Origin: CAVQYV01 sp963718295 [NCBI: uncultured Methylomirabilota bacterium]
Lineage (GTDB): Bacteria; Methylomirabilota; Methylomirabilia; CAVQYV01
Direction of reading: 5' to 3'
NCBI GenBank assembly: GCA_963718295.1
Contig: CAVQYV010000008.1
Coordinates: forward strand, 496,001-560,000
Length of the DNA stretch: 64,000 bases
The notes beneath the pieces were generated by a model that saw only the letters and a program-made list of their open reading frames with translations, had not been told where the DNA came from and searched no databases. The first letter of the stretch is position 1. Each line of letters opens with the position of its first letter. Positions 1-8,582 of the stretch are shown piece by piece. Position numbers and translations under genes: made by a program.

Positions 1-282
<282 letters not shown>

Positions 283-333
283 GGGATTGGACCCAAAAGT
301 GAGAGCCAGAGAGATCGTAGAGAGGAAAATCCC

Positions 334-1623
334 ATGAGATTGATCAGCACCCAGGAGACCGATTTCCCAGAATGTCGGGAAGGGCTCCTCAACCGGGGGA
401 GAAGGGGTCAGGAGGAATGGGAAGGGGAGGTGAGATCCATCTTGTCCGAAGTCCGGAATCGAAAAGATGCGGCCCTGGTGGAGCTTTGCGGGAGATTCGA
501 TGGCTGCAGGATTCCGCCCTCCCAGATCCGGGTGGAGGCCAAGGAGATCAAGGCCGCCTATGATGCGGTCGAGCCGGATGTCCTGTCCGCCTTGAGGTTG
601 GCCCACGAAAGGATTACGGCCTTTCATTCCCAGCAGAAGCCCCGATCCTGGATCATCTTCGAGGAAGGAGGCTTCCTGGGACAGATGGAGCAGCCCTTGC
701 GCCGGGTTGGGATCTATGTCCCCGGAGGCAAGGCCTCTTACCCCTCCTCGGTCCTCATGAATGCCATCCCGGCAAAGGTAGCGGGAGTGGAGGAGATTGC
801 CATGTGCACTCCATCGGCAAAGGACCTCTCCATCTCCCCGTCGGTTCTGGTGGCAGCCGACCTGGTGGGCATTGGCGAGATCTATCGAGTGGGAGGGGCT
901 CAGGCGATCGCCGCCATGGCGTACGGCACGGAGAGCATCGCCCCGGTGGATAAGATCGTGGGCCCTGGCAATATTTACGTGGCAGTGGCCAAGCGCTTGG
1001 TCTATGGAGAGGTGGACATCGATATGGTCGCAGGGCCCTCGGAGGTCCTGATCTATGCCGAAGAGGGGGAGGATCCTGCGCTCATTGCCTCCGATCTGCT
1101 CTCCCAGGCCGAGCATGATGAAATGGCCTATGCCATGCTCATGACCCCTTCGGCAGTTTTGGCAAAAGATGTGAAGGAAGAGGTAGAGGCTCAGGCAAGG
1201 CGGCTTCCCCGTCGCGAGATCATCGGGCGGTGCTTGGAAAAGAATGGCTGGATAATGGTCTGCAGAGATCGGGTGGAGGGGGTACAGCTCATCAATGCCC
1301 TGGCACCGGAACACCTGGAATTGATGGTTGCAAACCCCTGGGAGATGGTGGGCTCTATCCGAGCGGCCGGGGCGATCTTCCTGGGCGCATTTTCTCCCGA
1401 GGCGGTCGGTGACTATCTGGCAGGTCCAAACCATGTATTGCCCACAGGAGGAACTGCGCGCTTCTCTTCCCCCTTGGGGGTGGAGGACTTCATGAAACGC
1501 TCCAGCTTGATTGCCCTATCCGCGGATCAGGTGAGAAGCATCGGTGGCGCAGCCATCAGACTGGCCCGATTGGAAGGCCTGGAGGCTCATGCCCAGTCGG
1601 TGCAGATGAGGGTCGGTCCATGA
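334..1623 (+). CDS. hisD: Histidinol dehydrogenase
   Basis: HisD oxidises L-histidinol to histidine in two NAD-dependent steps, the last reactions of histidine synthesis. The 429-residue length is normal. Visible family blocks are GIYVPGGKASYPSSVLMNA, DKIVGPGN, AGPSEVLI, the zinc-site block SQAEHDE, the catalytic APEHLEL block with its Glu-His pair, and EAVGDYLAGPNHVLPT near the C terminus. The ATG at 334 follows a GAGAGGAAAA ribosome site at a normal distance. Its TGA overlaps the start of hisC by four bases (ATGA), so the two are translationally coupled at the head of the his operon. Confidence 0.97.
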   Translation: MRLISTQETDFPECREGLLNRGRRGQEEWEGEVRSILSEVRNRKDAALVELCGRFDGCRIPPSQIRVEAKEIKAAYDAVEPDVLSALRLAHERITAFHSQQKPRSWIIFEEGGFLGQMEQPLRRVGIYVPGGKASYPSSVLMNAIPAKVAGVEEIAMCTPSAKDLSISPSVLVAADLVGIGEIYRVGGAQAIAAMAYGTESIAPVDKIVGPGNIYVAVAKRLVYGEVDIDMVAGPSEVLIYAEEGEDPALIASDLLSQAEHDEMAYAMLMTPSAVLAKDVKEEVEAQARRLPRREIIGRCLEKNGWIMVCRDRVEGVQLINALAPEHLELMVANPWEMVGSIRAAGAIFLGAFSPEAVGDYLAGPNHVLPTGGTARFSSPLGVEDFMKRSSLIALSADQVRSIGGAAIRLARLEGLEAHAQSVQMRVGP

Positions 1624-2702
1624 AGGGCTCGATCGACTTTCAGGCACTTCTGCGGCCCACGGTAAGGGATCTGAGCCCTTATGTCGTGGAGAAGATCGAG
1701 CACCGGATCAAGATGGATGCCAATGAAAACCCCTATCCCTGGCCTCCGGATCTTTTGAATCGGGTGATGGAGAAGCTGGAGCGGACGCATCTGAATCGGT
1801 ATCCCGATCCCTCCGCGGAAGAACTTCGCGTCCTGCTCGCTGGCAAGTACGAGGTGAGACCCTCACAGATCATGGTAGGAAATGGCTCGGATGAGCTGAT
1901 CCAATATATCCTGCTGGCCTTTGGGGGGGAAGGGGTGAAGACGCTGTCCCCAGTCCCCACCTTTGCCATGTACGAGATCGCGAGCCAGGCTACCGGGTGC
2001 GAGTTTATCGGAGTCCCTTTAGGGTTGGATTCCGATCTGGATCTGGCTGCCATGAGATCAGCGATCGAGAAGGAGAAGCCCCGCATCCTCTTCCTTGCCT
2101 ATCCCAACAACCCCACGGGAAACTGCTTCCGAGCAGAGTCGGTGGAAGCCCTCCTGCAGGAATTTGAGGGGATCGTGGTCATCGATGAGGCCTATTTCGA
2201 TTTCTCGAGGAGGAGCTTTCTGCCTCGCCTGAAGGAGCAGGAGAATCTCCTTATCATGAGGACCCTCTCCAAAATAGGATTGGCAGGATTGAGGGTGGGC
2301 ATCGTGATCGGCCAGGAATCCCTGATCCAAATGATTTCCCGGGTGCGGCTGCCCTACAACCTGAATACCTTCTCTCAGGTCGCGGCAGTTGTGGTCCTCT
2401 CCGAGGATGATTTCATTGACGGGCAGTTGGAGATCCTCATCGCTGAGCGGGAGCGGGTCTTCCTTGCTTTGGCCGCCATGAAGGGGATCTTGCCCTATCC
2501 CTCGGAGGCCAATTTCATCCTGGTCCGGGCGGAGGACTCCCAGAGGCTGTTCAGAGAGCTTCTTTCCCGGGGAATTCTGGTTCGTTCCTTTGGCACCTCG
2601 GGTCCCCTGCGGAATCATCTGCGGGTGACTGTGGGAAGGCCGGAGGAGAATGATCTCTTTCTTGAGACTGCAGAGGGCCTTTTCCGGAAGGGGGGTCGAT
2701 GA
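1620..2702 (+). CDS. hisC: Histidinol-phosphate aminotransferase
   Basis: A PLP-dependent fold-type I aminotransferase of 360 residues that converts imidazole acetol phosphate and glutamate to histidinol phosphate. The sequence shows the early DANENPYPWPP segment, NPTGN in the PLP pocket, the DEAYFDF strand, and TLSKIGLAGLRVG, whose Lys is the expected Schiff-base residue, followed by the Arg-containing SFG/HLRVTVG C-terminal block. It overlaps hisD at the start and hisB at the end by four bases each, which supports one polycistronic transcript. Assignment to HisC rather than a broad-specificity aminotransferase rests on the his neighbours as well as the motifs. Confidence 0.95.
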   Translation: MKGSIDFQALLRPTVRDLSPYVVEKIEHRIKMDANENPYPWPPDLLNRVMEKLERTHLNRYPDPSAEELRVLLAGKYEVRPSQIMVGNGSDELIQYILLAFGGEGVKTLSPVPTFAMYEIASQATGCEFIGVPLGLDSDLDLAAMRSAIEKEKPRILFLAYPNNPTGNCFRAESVEALLQEFEGIVVIDEAYFDFSRRSFLPRLKEQENLLIMRTLSKIGLAGLRVGIVIGQESLIQMISRVRLPYNLNTFSQVAAVVVLSEDDFIDGQLEILIAERERVFLALAAMKGILPYPSEANFILVRAEDSQRLFRELLSRGILVRSFGTSGPLRNHLRVTVGRPEENDLFLETAEGLFRKGGR

Positions 2703-3286
2703 TGCGAAAGTCGAAGCTGCGGCGAAAGACCAACGAAACCGAGATCATGGTGGAATTGGGATTGGATGGAAGGGGCAAATACCTGATCCAGACCCCTCTG
2801 GCCTTCATGGATCATATGCTCTCCCTGCTGGCCAAACATGGGTTTTTCGACCTGAAGGTGACCGCCAGAGGGGACATGGAGGTAGATGCCCATCATACGG
2901 TGGAGGATATTGGAATCCTTCTGGGAGATGCCTTTCATCAAGCGCTGGGGGATAAAAAAGGGATCAGGCGTTTCGGGGCTGCCACAGTCCCCATGGATGA
3001 GGCATTGGCTTTGGTATCCTTGGATCTGAGTGGAAGACCGTATCTCTCCTATCGAGCGCCAGGGCTCAAAGGGAGGATCGGCGACTTCGATGTCCGGCTT
3101 ACCAAGGAGTTCCTGCGGGCCTTTGCCAATCACCTCCAGGCGACCATTCACGTCCAGGTCCTCGACCTGGAGGACATTCATCATGGGGTGGAGGCCATTT
3201 TCAAGGCCCTGGGCCGGGCATTGGATGAGGCATGTGCCAAAGAGAGCAGATCCTCTGACGTCCCTTCCACCAAGGGAAAGCTGTGA
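2699..3286 (+). CDS. hisB: Imidazoleglycerol-phosphate dehydratase
   Basis: HisB removes water from imidazole glycerol phosphate to give imidazole acetol phosphate. The 195 residues cover only the dehydratase domain, with no HisN phosphatase fusion. The two metal-binding histidine blocks are visible: DAHHTVEDIGI near residue 67 and the repeat-related DIHHGVEAIFKALGRAL near residue 160, plus TPLAFMDHMLSLLAKHGFFD. The start is one of two adjacent ATG codons inside the hisC stop overlap. The histidinol-phosphate phosphatase needed for the pathway is not in this window. Confidence 0.96.
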   Translation: MMRKSKLRRKTNETEIMVELGLDGRGKYLIQTPLAFMDHMLSLLAKHGFFDLKVTARGDMEVDAHHTVEDIGILLGDAFHQALGDKKGIRRFGAATVPMDEALALVSLDLSGRPYLSYRAPGLKGRIGDFDVRLTKEFLRAFANHLQATIHVQVLDLEDIHHGVEAIFKALGRALDEACAKESRSSDVPSTKGKL

Positions 3287-3326
3287 GAAGGAAGCGCAGA
3301 GGGATTGACGAGCATCCCACAGGGCC

Positions 3327-3932
3327 ATGATTGCCATCATCAATTCCGGAATTGCCAACGTTCGGTCGGTGCAGAAGGGATTCGAGGTCATGGGCTTTCG
3401 GGCCAAGGTGATCGAGGATCCCAGGGATCTCAAGGGGGCAAGTGCCATCGTGCTGCCCGGGGTGGGGGCGTTCCAGAAGGGGATGGACTACCTGGGAGAG
3501 AAAGGGTTCCATGAGCCCTTGAATCGTTGGATCGAGACCGGAAGGCCTCTCTTGGGGATCTGTCTGGGCTTTCAACTCCTCTGTGGAGTGAGCGAAGAGT
3601 TCGGCCTCCATCAGGGCCTCAATATCTTCTCCGGGAGGGTGAAACGCTTCCCGAAAGGTCAGAAGGTGCCCCACATGGGGTGGAATTCCATCCAGGTGGA
3701 GAAGAAGATCCCATTATTAGAGGGAATTTCCGAGGGCTCTTACTTTTACTTCGTCCATTCCTATTTCCTAGACTCCCCGGATCGGTCGGTAGTGGCTGCC
3801 ACCACCGATTATGGGGTCACTTTTCCCTCCATCATAACGCGGGATAATGTATATGCGACCCAGTTTCACCCGGAGAAGAGTCAGAAACTGGGACTGCGGA
3901 TCCTAAGAAACTTCGGAGGGCTCTCCAAATGA
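3327..3932 (+). CDS. hisH: Imidazole glycerol phosphate synthase, glutamine amidotransferase subunit
   Basis: HisH hydrolyses glutamine and channels ammonia to HisF, which makes imidazole glycerol phosphate and AICAR. The 201-residue class I amidotransferase shows the oxyanion-region GVGAF, the nucleophile elbow GICLGFQLL (Cys), and the His-Glu pair of the triad in QFHPEKSQ near the C terminus. It begins 40 bases after hisB and overlaps hisA by four bases. Confidence 0.96.
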   Translation: MIAIINSGIANVRSVQKGFEVMGFRAKVIEDPRDLKGASAIVLPGVGAFQKGMDYLGEKGFHEPLNRWIETGRPLLGICLGFQLLCGVSEEFGLHQGLNIFSGRVKRFPKGQKVPHMGWNSIQVEKKIPLLEGISEGSYFYFVHSYFLDSPDRSVVAATTDYGVTFPSIITRDNVYATQFHPEKSQKLGLRILRNFGGLSK

Positions 3933-4672
3933 TGATCATTCCGGCAATCGATCTGAAGGAGGGAAAAGGGGTTCGGCTCCTCCAGGGTGACCCCAACCAG
4001 GAGACCGTTTACTCGGAAGAGCCCGTGGAGTTAGCCCGTCGTTGGGAGGGAGAGGGGGCTGAATTCCTCCACGTGGTGGATCTGGACGGGGCCTTTTCGG
4101 GAAAACCTGCGCATCTTCCCCTGATCGAGAGGATCGCCCAAGCGGTTCGGATTCCGATCCAGGTGGGAGGTGGCATTCGGAGCCTGGAGAGCATCATCTC
4201 AGTTATCCATTGCGGGGCCAAAAGGGTGATCTTGGGCACGCAGGCGGTGGGGTCACCCCTGTTCTTGAGGGAGGCATGCCAACGGTTCAGGGGACAGATC
4301 CTTCTGGGCATCGATGCCCGGGGAGGATACATTGCCACGGAGGGCTGGACCAAGCCTACCCATCTCAAGGCTGTCGATTTCGCCCGACAGGTCACTCATT
4401 TTCCCTTGGGAGGGATCGTCTATACCGATATCTTTCGCGATGGCATGTTGGCAGGGCCCAATCTCTCAGCCTTGTGCGAGATGGCCGACGTCGTCTCCCT
4501 TCCCTTGATAGCCTCGGGGGGGATATCCAGCCTGAGCGACGTCCGGGCCATTATGGGCCTGGAGGCCAGAGGGGTTGGGGGAATGATCATCGGGAAGGCG
4601 CTTTATTCGGGGAAGATCGATCTGTCAGAGGCCATCGCCCTGGTTCGGAAAGGGAGAGAGGGTGCTGGCTAA
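3929..4672 (+). CDS. hisA: ProFAR isomerase (phosphoribosylformimino-AICAR ribotide isomerase)
   Basis: HisA is a TIM barrel performing an Amadori rearrangement of ProFAR to PRFAR. The 247-residue protein starts [17 protein letters not shown], giving the catalytic Asp in AIDLK, with the second catalytic Asp expected in [10 protein letters not shown], and the phosphate-binding GGGIRS and ASGGISS loops. It overlaps hisH at its start and hisF at its end (11 bases), in the order in which the enzymes act. Confidence 0.96.
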   Translation: MMIIPAIDLKEGKGVRLLQGDPNQETVYSEEPVELARRWEGEGAEFLHVVDLDGAFSGKPAHLPLIERIAQAVRIPIQVGGGIRSLESIISVIHCGAKRVILGTQAVGSPLFLREACQRFRGQILLGIDARGGYIATEGWTKPTHLKAVDFARQVTHFPLGGIVYTDIFRDGMLAGPNLSALCEMADVVSLPLIASGGISSLSDVRAIMGLEARGVGGMIIGKALYSGKIDLSEAIALVRKGREGAG

Positions 4673-5426
4673 GAGGATCATTCCCTGCTTGGACGTAACG
4701 GATGGGAGGGTGGTTAAGGGTACGAAGTTCCTGAACCTCAAGGACGTGGGGGATCCCCCTGAGGTCGCTGCCGCTTACAATGAAGAGGGAGCCGATGAAT
4801 TGGTTTTCTTGGACATCACCGCCTCCCATGAGGGCCGCAAGACCATGGTGGATGTGGTCAGGAGGACTGCGGAGATGGCCTTCATGCCCTTGACGGTTGG
4901 GGGAGGGATCGGATCCATAGAGGATATCCGAGTCATGCTTCAATCGGGAGCGGATAAGGTATCCTTGAATACGGCCGCAGTGAAGGATCCCGAACTCCTC
5001 CGTCGGTCGGCCGAGATGTTTGGAAGCCAGTGTATCGTCCTGGCCATCGATGCCAAGAGAAAGCCTGGCACCTCCCCGTCCTGGCAGGTCTATGTGGAGG
5101 GAGGCAGGATTCCCACTACCCTGGATGCGCTGGATTGGGCTTGTGAGGGGGAGGAATTGGGGGCAGGAGAGATCCTGCTCACGAGCATGGACTGCGACGG
5201 CACGAAGGATGGCTATGATATCGAGCTTACTCGGGCGGTATCGGAGGCAGTCGGTATTCCCGTCATCGCCTCCGGGGGGGCGGGATCCCTTCATCACCTT
5301 TATGAGGTCTTGGGCGAGGGGAAGGCTGACGCAGCCTTGGCCGCTTCCATATTCCATTATCGGGAATTTACGATCCGAGAGGCCAAGAACTACCTGCAAG
5401 ACAGGGGAGTCCTGGTAAGGATCTGA
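4662..5426 (+). CDS. hisF: Imidazole glycerol phosphate synthase, cyclase subunit
   Basis: HisF closes the imidazole ring using ammonia from HisH, releasing AICAR. It is a TIM barrel of 254 residues that starts at GTG (4662) as [11 protein letters not shown], giving the catalytic Asp of the IIPCLDV block. The second catalytic Asp lies in [13 protein letters not shown], and phosphate loops appear as VGGGI and ASGGAGS. The GTG sits inside the end of hisA, so translation is probably coupled. Length and N terminus fit the family exactly. Confidence 0.96.
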   Translation: MLAKRIIPCLDVTDGRVVKGTKFLNLKDVGDPPEVAAAYNEEGADELVFLDITASHEGRKTMVDVVRRTAEMAFMPLTVGGGIGSIEDIRVMLQSGADKVSLNTAAVKDPELLRRSAEMFGSQCIVLAIDAKRKPGTSPSWQVYVEGGRIPTTLDALDWACEGEELGAGEILLTSMDCDGTKDGYDIELTRAVSEAVGIPVIASGGAGSLHHLYEVLGEGKADAALAASIFHYREFTIREAKNYLQDRGVLVRI

Positions 5427-5444
5427 GTGGGGGGAAGGGAAAGG

Positions 5445-5927
5445 ATGAAAATAGAGGCCATCAAGATCGATATTCCAGAGGGGAGCAACGTGATTTTGGG
5501 GCAAACCCATTTCATCAAGAGCGTTGAGGATCTCTATGAAATCCTGGCCACCAGTATGCCCAAATGCAAATTTGGCGTGGCCTTCTGTGAGGCTTCAGGT
5601 CCCTGTCTGATCCGGGTGGAGGGGAATGATCTGAAGACCAAGGATGCCGCCTCCGCCATAGCCCAATCCGTGGCGGCGGGTCACTTCTTCTCCATTGTCC
5701 TCCAGGATTCGTTTCCCATCAATGTGCTAAATGCGATCAAGGACTGCCCTGAGGTCTGCAGCCTCTTCTGCGCCACCGCCAATCCAGTAGAGGTGATCGT
5801 GGCGGAGACGGGACAGGGGCGGGGCGTTTTGGGGGTAGTCGATGGGTCCTCGCCCAGGGGCGTCGAGGGGACGGAGGACGAGCGGTCACGGAAGGAATTT
5901 CTGCGAAAGATCGGCTACAAGCGATGA
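5445..5927 (+). CDS. Adenosine-specific kinase (DUF355 family)
   Basis: This 160-residue protein matches the DUF355 family, members of which bind adenosine or AMP specifically and are annotated as adenosine-specific kinases. Recognisable segments are MKIEAIKIDIPEGSNVILGQ, KFGVAFCEASGPCLIRVEGND, CATANPVEVIVAETGQGRG and the C-terminal RKEFLRKIGYKR. The ATG at 5445 has a GGGGAAGGGAAAGG ribosome site, so I prefer it to the in-frame GTG directly after hisF. It lies within the his gene row, 18 bases after hisF. A link to purine or AICAR by-product metabolism is possible but is inference. Confidence 0.88.
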   Translation: MKIEAIKIDIPEGSNVILGQTHFIKSVEDLYEILATSMPKCKFGVAFCEASGPCLIRVEGNDLKTKDAASAIAQSVAAGHFFSIVLQDSFPINVLNAIKDCPEVCSLFCATANPVEVIVAETGQGRGVLGVVDGSSPRGVEGTEDERSRKEFLRKIGYKR

Positions 5928-6027
5928 AGGATAGGTCCGATCACACCTTGAGGATAGAGGAGAGCGCGATCCAGGCGCATTTGAGCATTTCGAACCAAGA
6001 CCAGGCGGGATAGACAGGGGATAGGAA

Positions 6028-6420
6028 GTGGATATCTTGAGAGACCTTCGATTTGATGAGAGGGGCTTGATTCCCGCGATCGTCCAGGATGCGCAGAATG
6101 GTCAGGTCCTGATGATGGCCTATATGAATCAGGAGTCCCTGAAGCAGACCCTCTTGACTGGCTTCACCCATTTTTTCAGCCGTTCTCGCAACCGATTTTG
6201 GAAAAAAGGGGAAGAGTCTGGGCACGTGCAGCAGGTGAAGGAGGTCCTTTACGACTGCGACGGAGATACCCTCCTGGTAAGAGTTGAGCAGGAGGTGGCG
6301 GCATGCCACACCGGGCATCGATCCTGTTTCTTCCGTCGCTTTCACCCCTCTTCGGGGCAAATCGAGGAGGTGGAGCCCCCACTATTCGACCCCCGTGATG
6401 TCTATGGAAAGGGGAAATGA
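6028..6420 (+). CDS. hisI: Phosphoribosyl-AMP cyclohydrolase
   Basis: HisI opens the adenine ring of phosphoribosyl-AMP in the third step of histidine synthesis. The 130-residue protein contains [20 protein letters not shown], the [18 protein letters not shown] block, the zinc and magnesium site DCDGDTLLV, and the [11 protein letters not shown] block with its Cys and His ligands. Translation starts at GTG 6028 behind GATAGGAA. It has only the cyclohydrolase domain. The pyrophosphohydrolase partner HisE is not fused and not in the window. A 100-base spacer separates it from the adenosine-specific kinase gene. Confidence 0.95.
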   Translation: MDILRDLRFDERGLIPAIVQDAQNGQVLMMAYMNQESLKQTLLTGFTHFFSRSRNRFWKKGEESGHVQQVKEVLYDCDGDTLLVRVEQEVAACHTGHRSCFFRRFHPSSGQIEEVEPPLFDPRDVYGKGK

Positions 6421-6421
6421 T

Positions 6422-6778
6422 ATGGGCCCCCTCGATGATTGCCCCTTTTGCCGGATCGGAGCCGAGGAGGGGGGATCGCGCTCCATCCTTTATGAAGATG
6501 AGCAGGTGTTGGCGTTTGAGGATATTCGTCCGCAGGCTCCCCTTCATGTATTGATCGTTCCGAGGAGGCATATCCGTAACCTCCTGGAGCTTGAGGAGGG
6601 GGACGCTTCCTTGATGGGCCGATTGGTATTGGTGGCCAACGGGATCGCCAGGAATAAGAAGGTGGATCTTTCTGGGTTCCGACTGGTGGTGAACTGCAAT
6701 TCCCATGGAGGACAAACGGTGGATCACCTGCACCTTCACCTGCTGGCAGGTCGGAGGATGGGCTGGCCTCCCGGATAA
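6422..6778 (+). CDS. HIT family nucleotide-binding hydrolase (HinT-like)
   Basis: A 118-residue histidine triad protein related to HinT-type purine nucleoside phosphoramidases. It has the N-terminal Cys pair DCPFCRIG, the strand DIRPQAPLHVLIVPRRHI, and the active-site triad TVDHLHLHLLAGRRMGWPPG at the C terminus. The ATG at 6422 follows GGAAAGGGGAAA and overlaps nothing but directly abuts the hisI stop, so it is probably the last gene of the his transcript. A perfect 7-base inverted repeat (CCCGGAT/ATCCGGG, 6770-6788) covers its stop codon but is not followed by a T run. Confidence 0.92.
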   Translation: MGPLDDCPFCRIGAEEGGSRSILYEDEQVLAFEDIRPQAPLHVLIVPRRHIRNLLELEEGDASLMGRLVLVANGIARNKKVDLSGFRLVVNCNSHGGQTVDHLHLHLLAGRRMGWPPG

Positions 6779-6798
6779 AGGATCCGGGATAAAAGATG

Positions 6799-6827
6799 TT
6801 GACAAAATCCTGCTTAGAAGATAAAAA
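6799..6827 (+). promoter_or_regulatory. Sigma-70-type promoter for rpsU
   Basis: TTGACA at 6799-6804 is followed after exactly 17 bases by TAAAAA (4 of 6 matches to TATAAT) at 6822-6827. It lies about 65 bases before rpsU in the spacer after the HIT gene, which fits a separate promoter for the ribosomal protein. Assigned by sequence match only. Confidence 0.6.
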
Positions 6828-6892
6828 TCAGAATGTTACGCAGATTACGCCGGGAGTGAAGCAATCTCAGAGGGGTAAAGGGAGGTGGAAGA

Positions 6893-7090
6893 ATGACGAG
6901 CGTGGAGGTCAGGGAGGACGAATCCTTTGAGAGCGCATTGCGAAGGTTCAAGAAGCAATGCGAAAAGGCTGGAGTCCTCTCCGAGCTGCGCAAGAGGGAG
7001 CATTATGAGAAGCCCAGCGTCCGCAAGAAGAAGAAAGCCCTGGCAGCTCGGAAAAAGGCGGCAAAGAGGATGCGCTTGACGCAAGAATGA
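6893..7090 (+). CDS. rpsU: Small ribosomal subunit protein S21
   Basis: S21 is a small basic protein of the 30S subunit. The 65 residues show the family pattern [36 protein letters not shown] and a Lys/Arg-rich tail. The ATG follows the strong site AAAGGGAGGTGG. The rpsU, dnaG, rpoD neighbourhood resembles the macromolecular-synthesis operon of many proteobacteria, here loosened by insertion of the NIF3-like and mutS2 genes and a terminator-bearing spacer. Confidence 0.96.
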   Translation: MTSVEVREDESFESALRRFKKQCEKAGVLSELRKREHYEKPSVRKKKKALAARKKAAKRMRLTQE

Positions 7091-7607
7091 GGGGATCCCC
7101 CCTTCGCATTCGGTTCCGTTATCAACAGAAAGAGGCAATGAGGCGAGCAGATCAGAGAAGTCGCCTTTCGGGTCAGCGGCTTTTGGGGTTGTCATGAAAG
7201 GCAAAGAAGTGGAGAAGCCAGGGTTTCAGAGAAATTGAGAGCCACCTTGACCGCGAATTCCTCCTGCTTCCAAGAATCCCGGGAAATGAACTGCAGTCAA
7301 GATCATGAGGTGATAGCGATAACGGAAATGATCCGATAAGAGGGTACAGGCAAGAGATGGGTCATCTGAGGCCTTTGACTTATGTAAGATTCGTTGCAGC
7401 ACTGACAGAGCGAGGGTTGAAAAGGGCAGTCTAAGGCACGTTAGTCGAAGGAAGAGGAAGGGACGAAGAGAGGAAATCGCTTCATGCGGGGGGAATCCAT
7501 CGAAAGGGCAAGAGGCCGGGGGCAGGCTTCTTGCCCTTTTTCCCTCTTAGCGGGATCGGCTGATGAGGGATTTGACAGATCCTTTTGGGGATCGAAGGAG
7601 GATTTCT
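7091..7607 (+). other. Gene-poor spacer between rpsU and the NIF3-like gene
   Basis: About 0.5 kb without a convincing reading frame. It contains many GAGG/GAAGAG purine-rich stretches, an Asn/Ile-poor composition unlike coding sequence, and ends in a strong intrinsic terminator (7503-7541). I compared it by eye with RNase P RNA, tmRNA, 6S RNA and SRP RNA hallmarks and found no match. The terminator placed 60 bases before the next gene leaves room for a small RNA or a long rpsU 3' untranslated region. Confidence 0.5.
7503..7541 (+). terminator. Intrinsic transcription terminator
   Basis: AAAGGGCAAGA pairs perfectly with TCTTGCCCTTT, and the stem extends by a G-T wobble and GCC/GGC to about 15 base pairs around the 7-base loop GGGGGCA. 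It runs straight into a T tract (TTTTT). It ends transcription coming from the rpsU side, so the following NIF3-like gene probably has its own promoter or depends on read-through. Confidence 0.8.
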
Positions 7608-8582
7608 ATGAAACTGGGAGAGCTCTTTGACAGGGCTATTGCCCTGGGGATGAAACACGATCCTCGTTCGGAGGAGGTGGCGCGGAGGGATCTGGAGAAG
7701 GCCAAGAAGGAATATCAGGAACTGAAGGAGGATCAGAAGGGGGAATTCGATCCGGATCGATTGAGCAATCCCTATGCTGACAGTCGGATCCTTTATGGAG
7801 AGAGGCAAACAGAGGTGAGGAGGGTGCTGTTGGGGATTGATATGGAGGTGGGGGAAGTCCTCCTTGCGGATCGTTTGGGGGAGAAGGGCAAAAAGATCGA
7901 TCTGATCCTGTCTCATCATCCCGAAGGCCGGGCTTTGGCGTCATTTTATGAAGTCATGGGGATGCAGGCGGATATCCTACACAAGTACGGGGTTCCGATC
8001 GCGGTGGCAGAGGGCATTCTTGAGCCTCGAATCAAAGAGGTGCAACGCCGGGTGATGCCCAGCAACCATACTCGGGCCGTAGATGTTGCCGCCCTCCTGG
8101 ATATCCCTTTTATCTGTATTCATACCCCCTCCGATAACATGGTCACCACCTATCTCCAGAAAAGGATGGATGAAGAGGAACCTTTCTGGGTCAGAGACGT
8201 CCTGCAGATATTGAAAGGGATCCCGGAGTATCAGGAGGGAGTTCGCAATCATGGTGGCCCCAATATCCTGCTCGGGTCCGACAAGAGAAGAGCAGGGAAG
8301 GTCTTTGTGGATATGACGGGGGGGACCGGGGGCTCCAAGGAGGCCTTCGAGAAGATCGCTCGAACGGAAGTGGGGACGATTGTGGGCATGCATATTGGAG
8401 AGGAACACCGGGTGGAAGCAGAAAAGAACCATCTTAACGTGGTCATCGCAGGGCATGTCCCCAGCGATTCCCTGGGTCTCAACCTCCTGTTGGATGAACT
8501 GGGGCAGGAGGGCTCGCTGGAGATCGTCCCCTGCTCCGGTTTTCGGAGGATCTCTCGGTTGGTAGGGCCTGCCCCGGCATGA
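7608..8582 (+). CDS. NIF3-like protein (NGG1-interacting factor 3 family)
   Basis: A 324-residue protein of the NIF3/DUF34 superfamily, probable metal-dependent proteins of unsettled function. Seen are LILSHHPEG (the metal-binding His pair), IPFICIHTPSDN, VDMTGGTGGSKEAFEKIA and the late block GHVPSDSLG. The sequence resembles the longer NIF3 variant found in archaea and anaerobes, which differs from the 250-residue YbgI type. ATG 7608 has an AAGGAGG site seven bases upstream, so I prefer it to the upstream in-frame ATG at 7563. Its stop overlaps mutS2 by four bases. Confidence 0.8.
   Translation: MKLGELFDRAIALGMKHDPRSEEVARRDLEKAKKEYQELKEDQKGEFDPDRLSNPYADSRILYGERQTEVRRVLLGIDMEVGEVLLADRLGEKGKKIDLILSHHPEGRALASFYEVMGMQADILHKYGVPIAVAEGILEPRIKEVQRRVMPSNHTRAVDVAALLDIPFICIHTPSDNMVTTYLQKRMDEEEPFWVRDVLQILKGIPEYQEGVRNHGGPNILLGSDKRRAGKVFVDMTGGTGGSKEAFEKIARTEVGTIVGMHIGEEHRVEAEKNHLNVVIAGHVPSDSLGLNLLLDELGQEGSLEIVPCSGFRRISRLVGPAPA

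Noticed and set aside
4587-5510. Minus-strand open frame of about 300 codons opposite hisA and hisF
   Set aside because: Shadow of hisF; no recognisable motifs and no ribosome site.
7091-7541. RNase P RNA, tmRNA, 6S or SRP RNA in the rpsU spacer
   Set aside because: None of their invariant sequence blocks could be found; only the terminator is clear.
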